From positions 7,069,501-7,129,500 of the forward strand of contig NC_064047.1 of assembly GCF_932526225.1 (NCBI RefSeq): a DNA stretch of 60,000 nt, given 5' to 3'. The stretch comes from Nematostella vectensis (taxonomy: Eukaryota; Cnidaria; Anthozoa; Actiniaria; Edwardsiidae). This document shows, piece after piece, positions 1 to 11,644 of the stretch; within the stretch, counting starts at the first letter, position 1, and every line of letters begins with the position of its first letter. The notes beneath the pieces are model-generated. The model saw nothing but the letters and a program-made list of their open reading frames with translations. It was not told the DNA's origin and made no database searches. Made by a program: the position numbers and the translations under genes.

Positions 1-1436
1 TTAATTTGACACGTGAGCTGAAATGAAAGTCGACAAAAAAACAAAAAAAGAGATGAATTTGAAAGCCAAATGTTGTAGGTTTGTAGTCTTCCGGCGAGTA
101 TGCCATACTATTTATTTACTTGGTTAATCATCAGTTTTTTCAAGCATCTATTTAAAAAAAATGGAAAATCTACGTCTCGGTGTAGGAGATACACGCGTTC
201 GGATTGCTTTCACATATGCTAATATCTGCAACAGAAAGAAAGAGGTTTCATTCTTTTATGTTTGCATTACCTCGTCATACGCATACCTCGGCCTTTTCAA
301 ATTGGAATATACATCATTTGTTGCCTCATCGGCTTCTTCAGCTTTCTTCTCCCTGTCCGTGTCCTTTACGATCACTTTTGTTTCCTCGTTAATTTTTGAA
401 TCATTAAAATATTTTTGCGAAAATAAAGTGTCGCGAAAATTTGGATTCGTGAAAATTAAGTGAGTACACAAAAAGCCTTTGGTCGAAATATTGGCCGCTT
501 AAATCTTTATGGAAGCACCTTGTCTATTTAGTCCTCTAATGTACATATAGTACCGTAAGGAGTTGAGTTGGACAATTCTGAACTGTATTTATAGGTACTG
601 TGGAACTAAATTTAGGCCACTCATGTTTTTGTTACAGTTTGCTGTAGGTTTGATGATTAAAATGGATGATTAATTACACATCTTTTGCTTGGTTTCATTG
701 TCCCAAAATCGCAACAACAAAAAATTGACCTGGTTTTCACGAAGATAGCAAAATTGCGACACGCGACTCAAAATCGCGAAGCTTTGACGTCTCAAAAATT
801 TAATGTAATAAGGTATTCACACACCCCTGTCGCTCCACTTTAGTGTATAAATGCATGTTTATAATTACGTTTGTCGCAAAAGAGTTCGATTCCTGGCATG
901 CATTCCAAGAGGACTCATGTTTGGTGGCCCATCGTTATCATAGCATTTCTCAAACATGAAAAATATCGGAGAAAAAATTTTTGGAAATAAAAAAATCGGA
1001 GAAACAAAATTTAAGAAGTAAAAATCTAAGGAAAAAAATTAATAAATTTTATATAAATAAAAATGCGAAAAAAATAGACAAATTAGAAAAAAATATAGTA
1101 AGTCAAAAAATATAAAAAAACTAGTATGAAAAAATAAAAACTTAGGAGAATTATCGAGCCACAGCAAGTGTTTAGTCCCAGAGTTATACCTAAATAATCC
1201 ATACGCAAATGTTCTAAAATCACTGTTTTACTCACATATTTCGCCCAAAATCTTGGCTTCGAGTCGTGCATATCAAATTAAGTATAAGTAAGTTAAATAT
1301 ATTTCTTACTTGGTTTGCTGGCAAAAGCGATTGACAAATTCGACCATGTTTAAATCTGTTTGTAACTTCCGGACTTTTGTATCCATACTTTTGGCCGTTT
1401 ACACTCAAACAATCTTCAGAGCACCGAGAGCAAAAC

Positions 1437-1622
1437 CATCTACCCTGCAAGCAGAGGTTTCTCCTCTGTGACTCAAAGGATCGTAGTCATTCGTTCCTGT
1501 GTGTGTCGCGTAGCCGAGTTGTTTTTTGTATCAAGAACAAAACACCGCGCACACACCGAATCGCGAATAAACAAGCCATTGTAAAAAGAGATACAAGGGA
1601 AAAGCCTCTGTTAGCAGGGTAA
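1437..1622. mobile_element. short inverted-repeat element (MITE)
   Basis: The left end reads TACCCTGCAAGCAGAGG and the right end CCTCTGTTAGCAGGGTA, which are inverted copies about 185 bp apart. There is no coding capacity. The superfamily cannot be assigned from the ends alone. Confidence 0.55.
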
Positions 1623-2046
1623 AAACGATCTTAGTCATTCACAGGGAGCCCACTCAACTCAGCGCATTGTTTATTTAGCACGTGCTTTGGACTTCGTTTA
1701 TGAATATCAATAAGGTCACGAAGTACTCAATAAAACTCCTTCCAAATACATATGTCTTACTCTTTATTGCATCCATTCATGTTTGGAACACTTATTTTAT
1801 ACCCCTGCATCGATTTTTTTCAGAATTATTCGGGTTTTGCAAAAACCCGATTTCAAGCCTAAAGGCTTAAGTTTAGACAAGGTTGGAAAGTTGCCATTAT
1901 AAGGCACAGGCGAACGATCAATTGCGATTTAAAATTTACCTTAAAATCTGTCATGGAAACATGTCTGACTACGACATCTTGGCGAAAAATTCGACAAAAG
2001 AAACATCCAGAGGGGGCAGGAGTTTCTTTGCATTCGATACAAAAAG

Positions 2047-2140
2047 TACCCTGGTTCCAAGCCTCGAACGTCTCTATTTAGTGGCCTTCGAGTTGCTGGC
2101 CACTAAATAGAGAGACATTTGAGGCTCTGGAACCAGGGTA
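2047..2140. repeat. 94-bp near-perfect hairpin
   Basis: Arms of about 40 bp (2047-2086 and 2098-2140) pair across an 11-base loop, with a few mismatches and two small bulges. Weaker inverted sequence lies outside (TTTGCATTCGATACAAAAAG on the left, CTTTGTATTGAACGCAAAAA on the right), so the hairpin is the core of a larger fold-back element. Confidence 0.75.
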
Positions 2141-3328
2141 TACAAAGAGCCGGGAGGGTCATATTTGCGCGCTCAGAATACTTATTCTATACCCACCCTA
2201 CCACTCTTTGTATTGAACGCAAAAAAACTCCTTAGATTTCCACTTTTTAATTTTTTTACTCCGATTTTTTTTTATTTCTTAGATTTTTTCTCCGATTTTT
2301 AATTCCATCTTTGAGAAATGCTATGATAACGATGGGCCACCACACTCAAGAAATACATGAGTGCAAACTCTGAATGCGTGTATCTCCTACACCGAGACGA
2401 TGAATGGTTTTAAAGTTTCATCAAAAGTGGTTAACAAAACTTGTATTGATAGTTAATAGTGTGACATATTCACACATATCTCTCGCTCCATCTTAATATG
2501 AAAACGATGATTGTGTTTGTCACAAAAGAGTTTGATTCCTGACATGCATTCCATCTAGTTCCAGATAGAAGTACATTAGTTCGGGCTTTACATAGTGTCA
2601 AGAACAATATAGGGAGAGGCCCAGTGCAAGGAATATTTTGCTGGTTGACTTTCCAATTTCGCCTTATGACAGGTTCTCCAGTAGAACTAAGTACTGCATA
2701 GGTTCTGGATTCCGAATCCTAGTGTGTGGATTCCGGATCCTAGTGTGTGGATTCAGGGTTCCCAAGTTTCATTTTTCCATGGATTCCGGATTACCTGTCA
2801 TGGGGCGACAAATTTATATCTACTCTTTTTTGTCGTTGGCTTTCACTTCAGCTCACATGATTCAAATTCAACCGTTTAATTTTTGTTGGTTTGTTTTGAT
2901 TACAGAAGATTTATGAATAAAAATGTGTTGGACATGTTTTTTTAATTTTGGTACGTCGTTTGGTTAAAATGTTAGGAAGTTATAAAATTTCCACGTTCAC
3001 GTGAAATTTGTTTTGCTTTATGTTTATTTATTAATAGGCCCAATATTAAAATTTGGTGCAGTTTGAATGAATTTTGGAAGCGTTACAGTATTCGTATTTA
3101 TGTTTTAGGTAACTGAACATTCAGGGACTAACTGAGATGTTCAGATTTTATAGGTAACTGGACTAAGTGAATTAAGTGACTGAGTGAACTAGAACCAATT
3201 TCGGCTGATTCGAGAAGTACTGTAATTGTGATTGAATTAAGGAAATGGGGCTTAAAACTTTGTTTTTAGATGGCCTAGCCTGGCCTGTCCTGACTAGGGC
3301 AACTCAACTATTCTATTTAATAGAGGAA

Positions 3329-4209
3329 ATGAGCCCAGTGCCAATGGCATCATATGATGATACCACCACATCCCAGGAGCAAAGAATGAATGACGCCTTG
3401 AATGACTGGATGATCTCGCCCGTGAGCTCATCTGAGCATGCAGCTCTACCCAGTTACATTAGGAATCAGTTTACCATCGATGGCTTGAACTATCTGTTGT
3501 CAAAGATTGGCCAACACCTCGCCATGCAAAAGCAAGGTATGTAATGGGGAACTTGATTTTACAGGACTTCCAAGACTATCTGTCGATATTTGCATATGTG
3601 GAAATGAGAAATTTACTGTAGTCATACAGGGGCCGGTTCCTGAAAAGGTCGATTAACTTAACCCTAGATGAGCGCCTAATCCCGGGTTAAAATGCGCTAA
3701 TCGTAGGTTAGCTAACCTTCGGATAACTCACCGTTCCCGAAAGCCAAGTAATCCCCCGATTTACTAACCCTGGCGAGTGAAAAACTGGTTTGACGAGTAA
3801 AATTCACAAAATTGAACAATTTTATGAGGACACCCTCATGTGGACAATACTCTGGGTTTCCGAGGATAATTTTTTTAACATCATCTAAAAAGCTCTTGCT
3901 ACCATGACTCCTGAGGTCAACTTAGAGCAAGTCCAACCCACTTAGTCGAAGGAGGGTTTTTAAAGGAATCTTTGTGTTGTCGTTTGCTGTTCCCGTCACC
4001 GCATTTTTTAAAAGTACCTTTCCTGTTTTTATTGTTATTTTTTTATGTGTGTCTTATTTTCACTTACAGCTGGTTTACCACTTGATCTCACAGAACAAGA
4101 ACTATACCAGGACTTTGGACTGGGGTCCAAGACTAAGGCCTTCCAGCTTCTACTGGGAAAGCTAAATCGTGCAAAATTATCTGGGGATAAAATTACCTTC
4201 TTCTGCTGA
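3329..4209 (+). CDS. two-exon gene, unrecognised 115-residue protein
   Basis: Exon 1 is 3329-3536 and ends at a GTATGT donor. Exon 2 is 4070-4209 after a TTACAG acceptor and ends in TGA. The phases match (G joined to CT), giving 348 bases and 115 residues. The start chosen is the ATG that begins MSPVPMASYDD; an in-frame ATG at 3245 would add 28 hydrophobic residues and is less likely, and a 5' untranslated exon upstream is possible. There is no signal peptide or membrane segment. The C-terminal half looks like amphipathic helices (LNYLLSKIGQHL, then KAFQLLLGKLNRAKL), which suggests a small helical partner protein. I do not recognise the family. It is convergent with RPF2. Confidence 0.72.
3625..3830. 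mobile_element. GGGGCCGGTTCCTGAAAA-type MITE, copy 1
   Basis: It begins with GGGGCCGGTTCCTGAAAAGG and holds several short TTAACCC / GGGTTA motifs in both orientations. It lies in the intron of the two-exon gene. A second member with the same left end sits at 11,441, just upstream of RPF2. Confidence 0.5.
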
Positions 4210-4527
4210 AGGTCTATTATGTCGTGTTATTTTTTCTTTAAAAAATCTCCAAAAAAAAAAAAAAAAAAAAACAAACAAACAAATGTGTGAACCCCAAAAA
4301 AGGGAGATGGCGATGAAACCCTTAGCTTTTGTGACTTAGTGATATCTTAATCTATTTTCACAAAATATATAGACTTGTAGCAAGGGGTCGAAGCAGAGGG
4401 CGGGGGAGTTAAAATGAGAAAAAGACATCCCCCCATTTTAATTGGTGGCTCTTTGTAACTATAGTTATAAGATTGTATGTAAAAAAGGATTCAGATGTTT
4501 TTTTTTTCTTTTTTAGAAATATAATAA

Positions 4528-4533
4528 TTTATT
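4528..4533 (-). terminator. RPF2 poly(A) signal
   Basis: AATAAA on the minus strand, about 30 bases after the RPF2 stop codon. It lies within 20 bases of the plus-strand signal of the convergent gene. Confidence 0.6.
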
Positions 4534-4540
4534 TAGTCAA

Positions 4541-4546
4541 AATAAA
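4541..4546 (+). terminator. poly(A) signal of the convergent plus-strand gene
   Basis: AATAAA on the plus strand, about 330 bases after the TGA at 4207-4209. If used, the two 3' ends overlap by a short stretch. Confidence 0.45.
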
Positions 4547-4561
4547 GTAATATTCAATTCC

Positions 4562-7500
4562 CTAATCTTCAGTCTTCTTTTTCTTTGTGGGAGTGGTCTC
4601 TTTGTCGTCTTCCTGGCCTCGTTTGAGTCCCTTCATCTTTCTTGTCTGGAGTTTGCTGTAGTCTTGCCTCTGCATGTGTACCTTACCACTTTTGGTACCA
4701 AATGGATCATAGTCGACATTCTTGACCTTTTTGGCCTGAAAACATAATAGGATGTTGACATTGTGGAGTTTAAAGGAGATAGCTACAGCATGCTTATTGG
4801 TCCATCGCCACCTTTTTTGGAGTAACCAAAAACAACAGCAGAATATGCTGGTTACGGGGTGCCTTCAGCCCTCGGGACGTCGAAAAACCCAAAGTGTCAA
4901 TGAAAAATGTTGATACGCGCGTAAGATTAAATCAAATATGCTCAGGTTATATGTCTTTGTAAAGCTTATTAAATGGGAAATACGATAATCCTTTTTGTTT
5001 CTAGGTTTGATGAAATGCTTTATTTTTTTTTTACGGGTTTTAATCACGCGCTTGTTTTCAGCCAATCACATCCCTTAAAAACCCTAATGTCTAAACTATC
5101 CGGCAGATCTTTACCTTTTATGGCTTATGTAAATCACCATATAAACACCTTCCAAACTGTGTTCGGCTTTTGAGATATTTTTCTTTGTTCCTATTCAAAT
5201 TTGAGTCAAAGTCAGAGGACTAAATAATTTCCAGGTAACACGACATCGGAGGACATAAAATACGATCCGCTCAAAATGCGAAAACAGTTTCACTCTTGAA
5301 TAATTAACCTAGCGTGTTGGCAAATTTTACGGTCATTGCTCTTATACTTTACGCACATTAGGGTTTTGAAGTTTAGAAATGAACCCGAATTCGAAGCCGA
5401 GAAAATCCCGGTTGAAAGTCCTTGGAGAGTGCGACACCTACTACCAGCTCTAGATAAACAGACCGACCAATAAGAGGCGAAAACCGAGTCATTACGGGGA
5501 GTTGAGAAAAACAAGTGACAAGCAAGAATTCCTGCACATATGGGGAAGACAAAAAAAAGCCGCGCTCACCCGAAACCAGGAAAGCGCGGCTGCGACCGGT
5601 AGCAAATAGGGCAGGTTTTCGCGATTTTGTTGCATATACTAGACAAATCGTAACTAATCGTGATTTTGGAAACGATGAGGCATTCTTCCCTGATAACCTT
5701 GAAGCGGGTTGTAAGGACAAACTAACCAACAAGAAGATTGTCCTTTTAGCGAGATTTTTAATTTAGAAGTCTTCACCCTCGTTTTACGCTTGCGACGACC
5801 CCATGCAGACTTCCGTCTTTTTCGTTTATCTATCTATAGGTCACGATTTACGGGTAAAAACAGTATGCCAACTAACTATAACCGAAGGTCTCGGATGTAG
5901 GGAACACAGGGTTTCAGTAATTGAAAAGAGGATTAAAACACCTTGATGCTTACACAGTCTTCAAGAAAAATTTGTTTTTTTTCTTATTATATCGAGAAGA
6001 TAATAAAAATCCAAACATTTTTCTTGCCATAATAAAGGTAATGTAGTAGGGAATTTAAAGATGCAAAAATATTTTTTCCGATACAATTTTCAATTCAAGG
6101 CACCCCGTAACCTTAATCAAGCAACAAATGCAATTTGTTTATAAATGCTTTTTAACCAACCTCCAAAAAACAAGTATAGTTGTGACAAACTTTGTAGCCT
6201 GGACACAAACAAATGTGTCCCAACCATCCAACAGGTTTGTCCCATCCATCATACCACTTGTAATAAGTATCCAAACTACAAGCCTATAGTAATGGATAAA
6301 GCAAAGGCGTCTACTGTACCTTTGTCTCTTTAGGAACTCTGTTGGCTTCTTTCATCAGATCGTCAGCAGCAAGTCTCGTTCTTCTTAACTGAAAATCCAG
6401 GGAGGGACCTATTTCATCCAGTTCAACATATGGTGTACGCCCCCCTGACTTCTTCAATGCTGTCCTACAAATAAAAATATGGTTAGAAATTACAGCCGGG
6501 AAGCCATTCAGGGAAGAAATTCCTTACTTTCTTACTATACTGAAGAAAAGGCAAAACTACTGTACACACCTATTTCAAATTAGCATGCACTTAAGGACCC
6601 ATTAGTCCTTACCCGCAGTGGTTCATATAAACGGCTGAATCCTTGTATCTGAATGCTTTGTGTATGTTCATAAGAATTTAAACAAAAATTCTACAGCTTT
6701 CGAAACCTGGATTTGTATTTTATTTACGCTTATTTACTTGATACCCATGAAGTACTGCAGTTTACAATACAAAGATTCTCTGAGTGCAACCTTACTTGAA
6801 TAAGTGTATACAGTGGAACCTCTACATAACTCTAATTAGCGGACACCATCCAAAGTCCCATTTTTTATACTTATATTCGTAAATGATACCTCTATCAAGC
6901 GGAAGCAGACACATTTTTTGGTCCTATATGTAACAATTTCTGATTTTTACCTCTATTAAGCAGACACCGGTTTTATTTTCATTAAATCAAGCATAAAGTT
7001 CATTAAGCGGTGTCCGTTATATAGAGGTTTCACTGTACCTGAGCAAAAACACCTCTCCCCTAAATCTTTCCCAGGTAATCGGGGAGTAACATTTAAAAGA
7101 TTACTGATGCATCTAGGTTAAAAAATTGTCACTGAACTCAGATAAGTTTGCAAAATTCAAGTATCCCACACTTCTAAAAAGGCATTATTTAACATAATTA
7201 TTTAACATACTCTACATGGGCAGCAAACTTTACCTACCTGTAACTTCGAAAGAAGATTTTTCCTTCATAAGCAGTACACTGGATCACATGTTCTAGACCC
7301 TGTAGGCGTACTTTCTGTGTAACTGTACCACGGAAAAAATCTGAAGGGAAAAAAAATTAATTTGTGAAGATACAGTGCAGGATATCAGAACCTGGGCAAT
7401 TACCCAATGAATGATTTTGAGTCCCACAGGCTTGTGGGTACATAAAAAATATGGTAAAACATGTCACTCTCCCCTTTAAAAAGGAATTTCTACAGGCATC

Positions 7501-10500
7501 AAGTGGGATTGCAACTTTTCTTCTCATGATAAAAAAAACATTTTTTGCGTGAGAGACTACATATTATCTGTCTCACATATGTGATTATTCTTTTTCTGGC
7601 CATTGTGCTTTTAAAATGTAGAGAAATTACATACAAACTGGACTACCTTAGACCGACTGCTGCACATCTAAACTGAACAACCAACCATGGCTTTACAGCA
7701 CTTATACCTATTAACACATTCTTCAGTCTTTTGTATTCAGAGTTGTTTTCAAATTCTTCACCGGTGAACATGAGACATGGCTTTGTACCGGCTGTACACT
7801 TGGCAGCCTAGCAAGAGAATCACAATGTGAACCCCACATAAATACAGTTAAACACGAGGTTCCGCTATAAAAGGGAAAGCTCCTCCCAACCCCGGGCTCA
7901 AGAACAATCAGTTATCAATCAGGCGTCAATGAGTCAACATGTCAGGACAATTGCTCTAGGCACTAAATTCAAATGTTTATATTCTAAACCAAATCAAATA
8001 TAATTCCTAGAGTGATTTACAAATAATGTACAAAGCTGTGTGCGCTCTAAAATATGAGCATTTTCATCACAGCATGAGAATAATTTATGCAGATGCGTTA
8101 TATTATGGATAGCACAATATTCAAAATTTTGCACCGAAAACATTAGTGCACAGCAAATCACTAATTCATTAATCTCTTCACACAACTGTCTTATTATCTG
8201 TGCAAAAATAGTTTTATTTCAACTGATTTAGGCTCAGAGATATGCAATTTTGTAGGAGACTTTTAATTTGTGAAGCGTGGCAGTGTTCTGATTATAATTG
8301 CAAAATCGAGCCCGGGGGTGGGAGGAGCTTTCCCTTTCATAGCAGAACCTCGTGTTTAAAGCAAGACATTTGAAAGCCTAGCAAAAGAATCACAATGTGA
8401 ACCCTACATAAATACAGTTAAAGCATGACATTTGGCAGCCCACCAAGAAAATCACACATGTGAACCCCACATAGATACAGACAATACTAGATATTTGGGT
8501 AGAAATCACAAACTTAAACCCTCATAAATACAGACAAAGCAAGGTATTTGATAGCCTACTGTAGGCATGTACCCTATTTATTCACTTAATTTTTAATGTC
8601 GCAAGGTAATTAATTTTTGCTTCACATTTCCGTCAGAACTGAGAGTTAACATTTGGGATTAACCAGGAAAACCCCCAGACTTGATAACTCACTACTCCTA
8701 AAGATCAACAATACTGTATAAATCTAGACACACCTTAAAATCTTGCAACGATATAAATCTTGTGATACCAAGCTCAAACATGTCAAGTACATGGCCATCA
8801 AAACAGCGACCTTGTTAGGGAAAGAAACCAAAAAAAACAAAGAAAACAAAGACATTTACAAATAAGTTGAAAGAGGTTAAAAATTTTACAAACATCATCT
8901 ATCAGATGGTAAAACCCAAGCATGAGTGCATGTTCTTGTAATTTTAATTTAGACATCCTTTATTTTATAGTTTACATGTAGACATCTTATAGTAACCCAA
9001 ACAGTGTCAAAATGCAACTAAATAAAAACAAAAATTTTCTATACAAAATAAGGACACCTTTAAATTTATAAATGGCTATTTAGAAGTGAACATTCAGGTT
9101 AATGCTCATTGATTTGTGGTTGATTTAACATTAAATACAAATTAAAAGCCCAATTTAATACACATTAAAAGCCCAAATAGTCATTTTTGTGGACCAGAAG
9201 AATGAATACTATACACCAAAAACTGGAATTCGACTCTGCCAAATTTTCGTCTTTAATAAGACTTCTTCAGGGCAGAAAATTTGGCAGAGTTGAATTCCAG
9301 TTTTTGGTGTATTGTAAAATTAACATTAATATATCTGCAAAACATACTAAGTTTGCAAGCTTACCAATTACTAAATTGTGTGGTCTTTTTTTTGAGTGTG
9401 AGCCAAATATGAATAATGAAGCATCATTTCTAACAGAGAAGAATTCCTAAAAAACAAAAAAGACAGTATTGAATATGTTGTTACATGATTCGTCTAAAAG
9501 AGAAAATAAGAGATAGGTACTTACGATGGAAGTCTGATCTTCAAATGGTCGAACAATATTTTTTCTAAAAATAAATAAAACAAATAATTTAAATGTCATA
9601 ACACATTATGAAAGTTCAAAGCAAACATCAAACACAACAACCCACCTCTGGAACATGACTGCATGGGGCTTTTTCAAGACACACTAAAGAAAATAAAAAC
9701 AAATTTGAATACATATATAAATCAAGATATTTCCCGCTCTATGCCCTTGTGTGGAGCACTATTCTATGAATGCCTACACTCATGTAATGTAAAACACCTA
9801 TTTTTGTCTTTATTCGTGAACTATAAAGTACATATAACTACAAACATGATTAGAGTCAGATCCGGATTCTTAATCTGTGAGCTGTAACCATGAGTGGCAA
9901 ATAAAAAAAAATAACTTTTGAAAAATGTTAAGTTGTTCTAAAGCCAAAAAATGATAAAACATCTCAAACCAAAACTAAATCTCTGAGCACTTATATTTGT
10001 GGTAACTTCAGTGACAAAAAATAGGAATTCTTCCTTAGAGAAGTGGAGGCAGCTATAAGCTAGCCCACTTATGTATAAACCAACCAAGGGATTTAGAAAA
10101 ACAAATAACATTCCTGTCAACTCTCCCGCATTAGGCGGGAGTCTCAAGATTTTGGACCCCTTCTCCCGCTCTTCTGCGTTGAGCACCAAATCTCCAGCTT
10201 TTTAGCGATTTTTATAGCTTCCGAAAAATTATTCCATTGAAAATCGTCATTTTGCCTATTTTCTATTAAAATATTTGAAACAACAATAATACCCTTGCAT
10301 AGTGCAATTTATCGAACACCCTCGTGCGATCTTTAAGTTGATTTGTTTGCAAGAGCTTTCTATACGGCAATCGCCTGCAAGGTTAAACCCACCCCTCCCC
10401 CCCAAAAAATGCATATACCCACCCCTCCCCAAAAAAATTACCAAGCCTTGAGATTTTCAGAGGTTGAAAGGTATGAAATAATTGTAAGTATGTGTTCAGT

Positions 10501-11359
10501 TGTTTCCAATTACAGGAAAGAAACTCAATATTCAATAGACAGTAGGTTTATTGGTTTAAATCTAATGTAAATTTATTCACAAAGTTCCAATAAAAAACAT
10601 CTATGTATCTATAAGCAGGTGGGGGGAGGGGGGGGGGCTACAGAGACCAATATTATATAACCAAGGACAGAATTTTATAACTTCATGGGTTCTCTAGTGT
10701 AATCTGAAGTAAGTGTACACAAAAACTGGTATTCGACTCTGGCAAATTTTCGTCTTTAATAAGACTTCTTCAGGGCAGACATCCAAATGAACAGAACCAA
10801 ATCGGTAAAAAATGTTTTACCTCACGTAGGTCTTATTAGAACTCCAAGGGGAGCTATAAACGAATAAAATGGGTGAGGGGGCTTGCCAATTTGCAGGAAG
10901 TAAAACCGCTTAAATGGGCGGAGAGAGGTGAAGGAATTTAAAGTGCATAAACCCCAAAGCCGGTGAGACCACGTGGAACAGTTCAACCCAACATGATAAG
11001 CAAACATGACTGATATAACTTATTTTAACAGTGCGCGATATACTCACCAGATCCTTCAGAACTTGAGTAACAAGCTCGCTAGTCCTTCCTCCTCTAATAA
11101 ACATAGCTGTTTTTGTGTTCTCGACGACCTTTGCTGATCGATTCTCGATCACACGTTTGCCTTTTTGAGTCTTCGGTTTGCTACAAAACAACACTTCAAA
11201 TTACGACTACAAAGTACAAAAGAAAATAAATAATTTCTTTAACTGAAGCATGAAAGCTATCTCTTGAAAACAGCGGCCATTGAAACAAGGCTATGCATCT
11301 GGCGCATAAGAATTCCGGTCAAATAAAACAGCAACTTACACAACTTTTCCGTCCGCCAT
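4562..11359 (-). CDS. RPF2: ribosome production factor 2 (Brix-domain protein), complete
   Basis: RPF2 acts in the nucleolus. With RRS1 it loads the 5S RNP (5S rRNA, uL5, uL18) onto pre-60S ribosomes (family knowledge). Ten exons were traced: 11359-11340, 11180-11048, 9683-9646, 9564-9525, 9446-9365, 8810-8734, 7807-7708, 7340-7238, 6464-6320 and 4735-4562. All junctions are GT-AG and all phases fit, giving 912 bases and 303 residues; the human protein is of almost the same length. The N-terminal VVKPKTQKGKR, the Brix core blocks RPFEDQTS, LFIFGSHSKKRP, HVLDMFELG and KIFFRSY, and the tail KLQTRKMKGLKRG match the family end to end. The basic/acidic C-terminus (TPTKKKKTED) is typical. The start is fixed by the short first coding exon MADGKVV, which splices straight into VKPK. 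Nothing looks broken. Confidence 0.97.
6811..7035. mobile_element. Tc1/mariner-like MITE (TA-flanked)
   Basis: Ends CAGTGGAACCTCTACATAAC and ATATAGAGGTTTCACTG are inverted and flanked by TA on both sides. It lies in RPF2 intron 8. Only 225 bp, no transposase. A related end occurs at 55,648. Confidence 0.75.
7795..8560. repeat. short tandem duplications around RPF2 exon 7 acceptor
   Basis: The segment AGCCTAGCAAGAGAATCACA plus following ATGTGAACCCCACATAAATA recurs near 8375 and, more diverged, near 8435 and 8500. The first copy contains the splice acceptor of RPF2 exon 7 (AG at 7808-7809). The array is split by the element at 7852-8355. Confidence 0.65.
7852..8355. mobile_element. non-autonomous element with long TIRs and TTAA flanks
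   Basis: Terminal inverted repeats of about 50 bp (ACACGAGGTTCCGCTATAAA at the left end, complement at the right) enclose 500 bp. TTAA stands on each side (7848-7851, 8356-8359), as in piggyBac-like insertions, though the ends do not begin with CCC. It has no coding capacity and lies in RPF2 intron 6. Confidence 0.75.
9211..9312. mobile_element. 102-bp MITE, family A, full hairpin copy
   Basis: ATACACCAAAAACTGGAATT is followed about 80 bases later by its complement, around the core GTCTTTAATAAGACTTCTTC. Partial members occur at 10,714-10,779, 17,431-17,510 and 22,012-22,075. This copy sits in RPF2 intron 5. Confidence 0.8.
10714..10779. mobile_element. MITE family A, partial copy
   Basis: It carries ACACAAAAACTGGTATTCGA and the core GTCTTTAATAAGACTTCTTC, ending at GGGCAGA without the right arm. 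It lies in RPF2 intron 2. Confidence 0.7.
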
Positions 11360-11440
11360 GCTGAAAAACGCAAGACTAGTTCCAGTACCGCGCGGTTAAA
11401 CCAGCCTTTTTGTTTTGAAATGGCGGCTTTTTACTACCCT

Positions 11441-11640
11441 GGGGCCGGTTCCTGAAAAGCCGATTTGCGCTAACCCAGGGTTAAATTAACCCTAACCCAC
11501 GATTAAATTTTTACCCCCAGATTAGTTCCGTTCCCGAAACGCTGGTTAGCGCTAACTCTGGGTCAGTTTGGAGTTAAAATCTAACCCTGCTCGCGAGGTG
11601 GGTTAACTCGCTAACCCACGTTTAGTTGGCGTAACACAGG
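11441..11640. mobile_element. GGGGCCGGTTCCTGAAAA-type MITE, copy 2, near RPF2 promoter
   Basis: The same left end as the copy at 3625, then a dense run of TTAACCC / GGGTTAG motifs in both orientations. Related sequence may continue to about 12,060 (TCCAGGGTTAGGG). Its edge is only about 80 bases upstream of the RPF2 start codon, so it borders or forms part of the RPF2 promoter. Confidence 0.55.
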
Positions 11641-11644
11641 CTTC

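Larger units (their letters stand above)
160..2550. repeat. nested direct and inverted repeats
   Basis: The segment near 168-205 (GTCTCGGTGTAGGAGATACA) returns inverted near 2370-2405. The segment near 915-1030, with the core GGCCCATCGTTATCATAGCA, returns inverted near 2235-2345. The stretch 805-905 also recurs in direct orientation at about 2465-2550 (AAAGAGTT, then GATTCCTG). This looks like one mobile element with long inverted arms, the left arm broken by a second insertion of roughly 700 bp. No transposase frame is visible. Confidence 0.6.
1..3240. other. gene-free repeat region
   Basis: I see no convincing exon here. Open frames are short and none shows a domain. The stretch is built from direct and inverted copies of the same segments, listed separately, with AT-rich filler between them. 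Confidence 0.6.
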
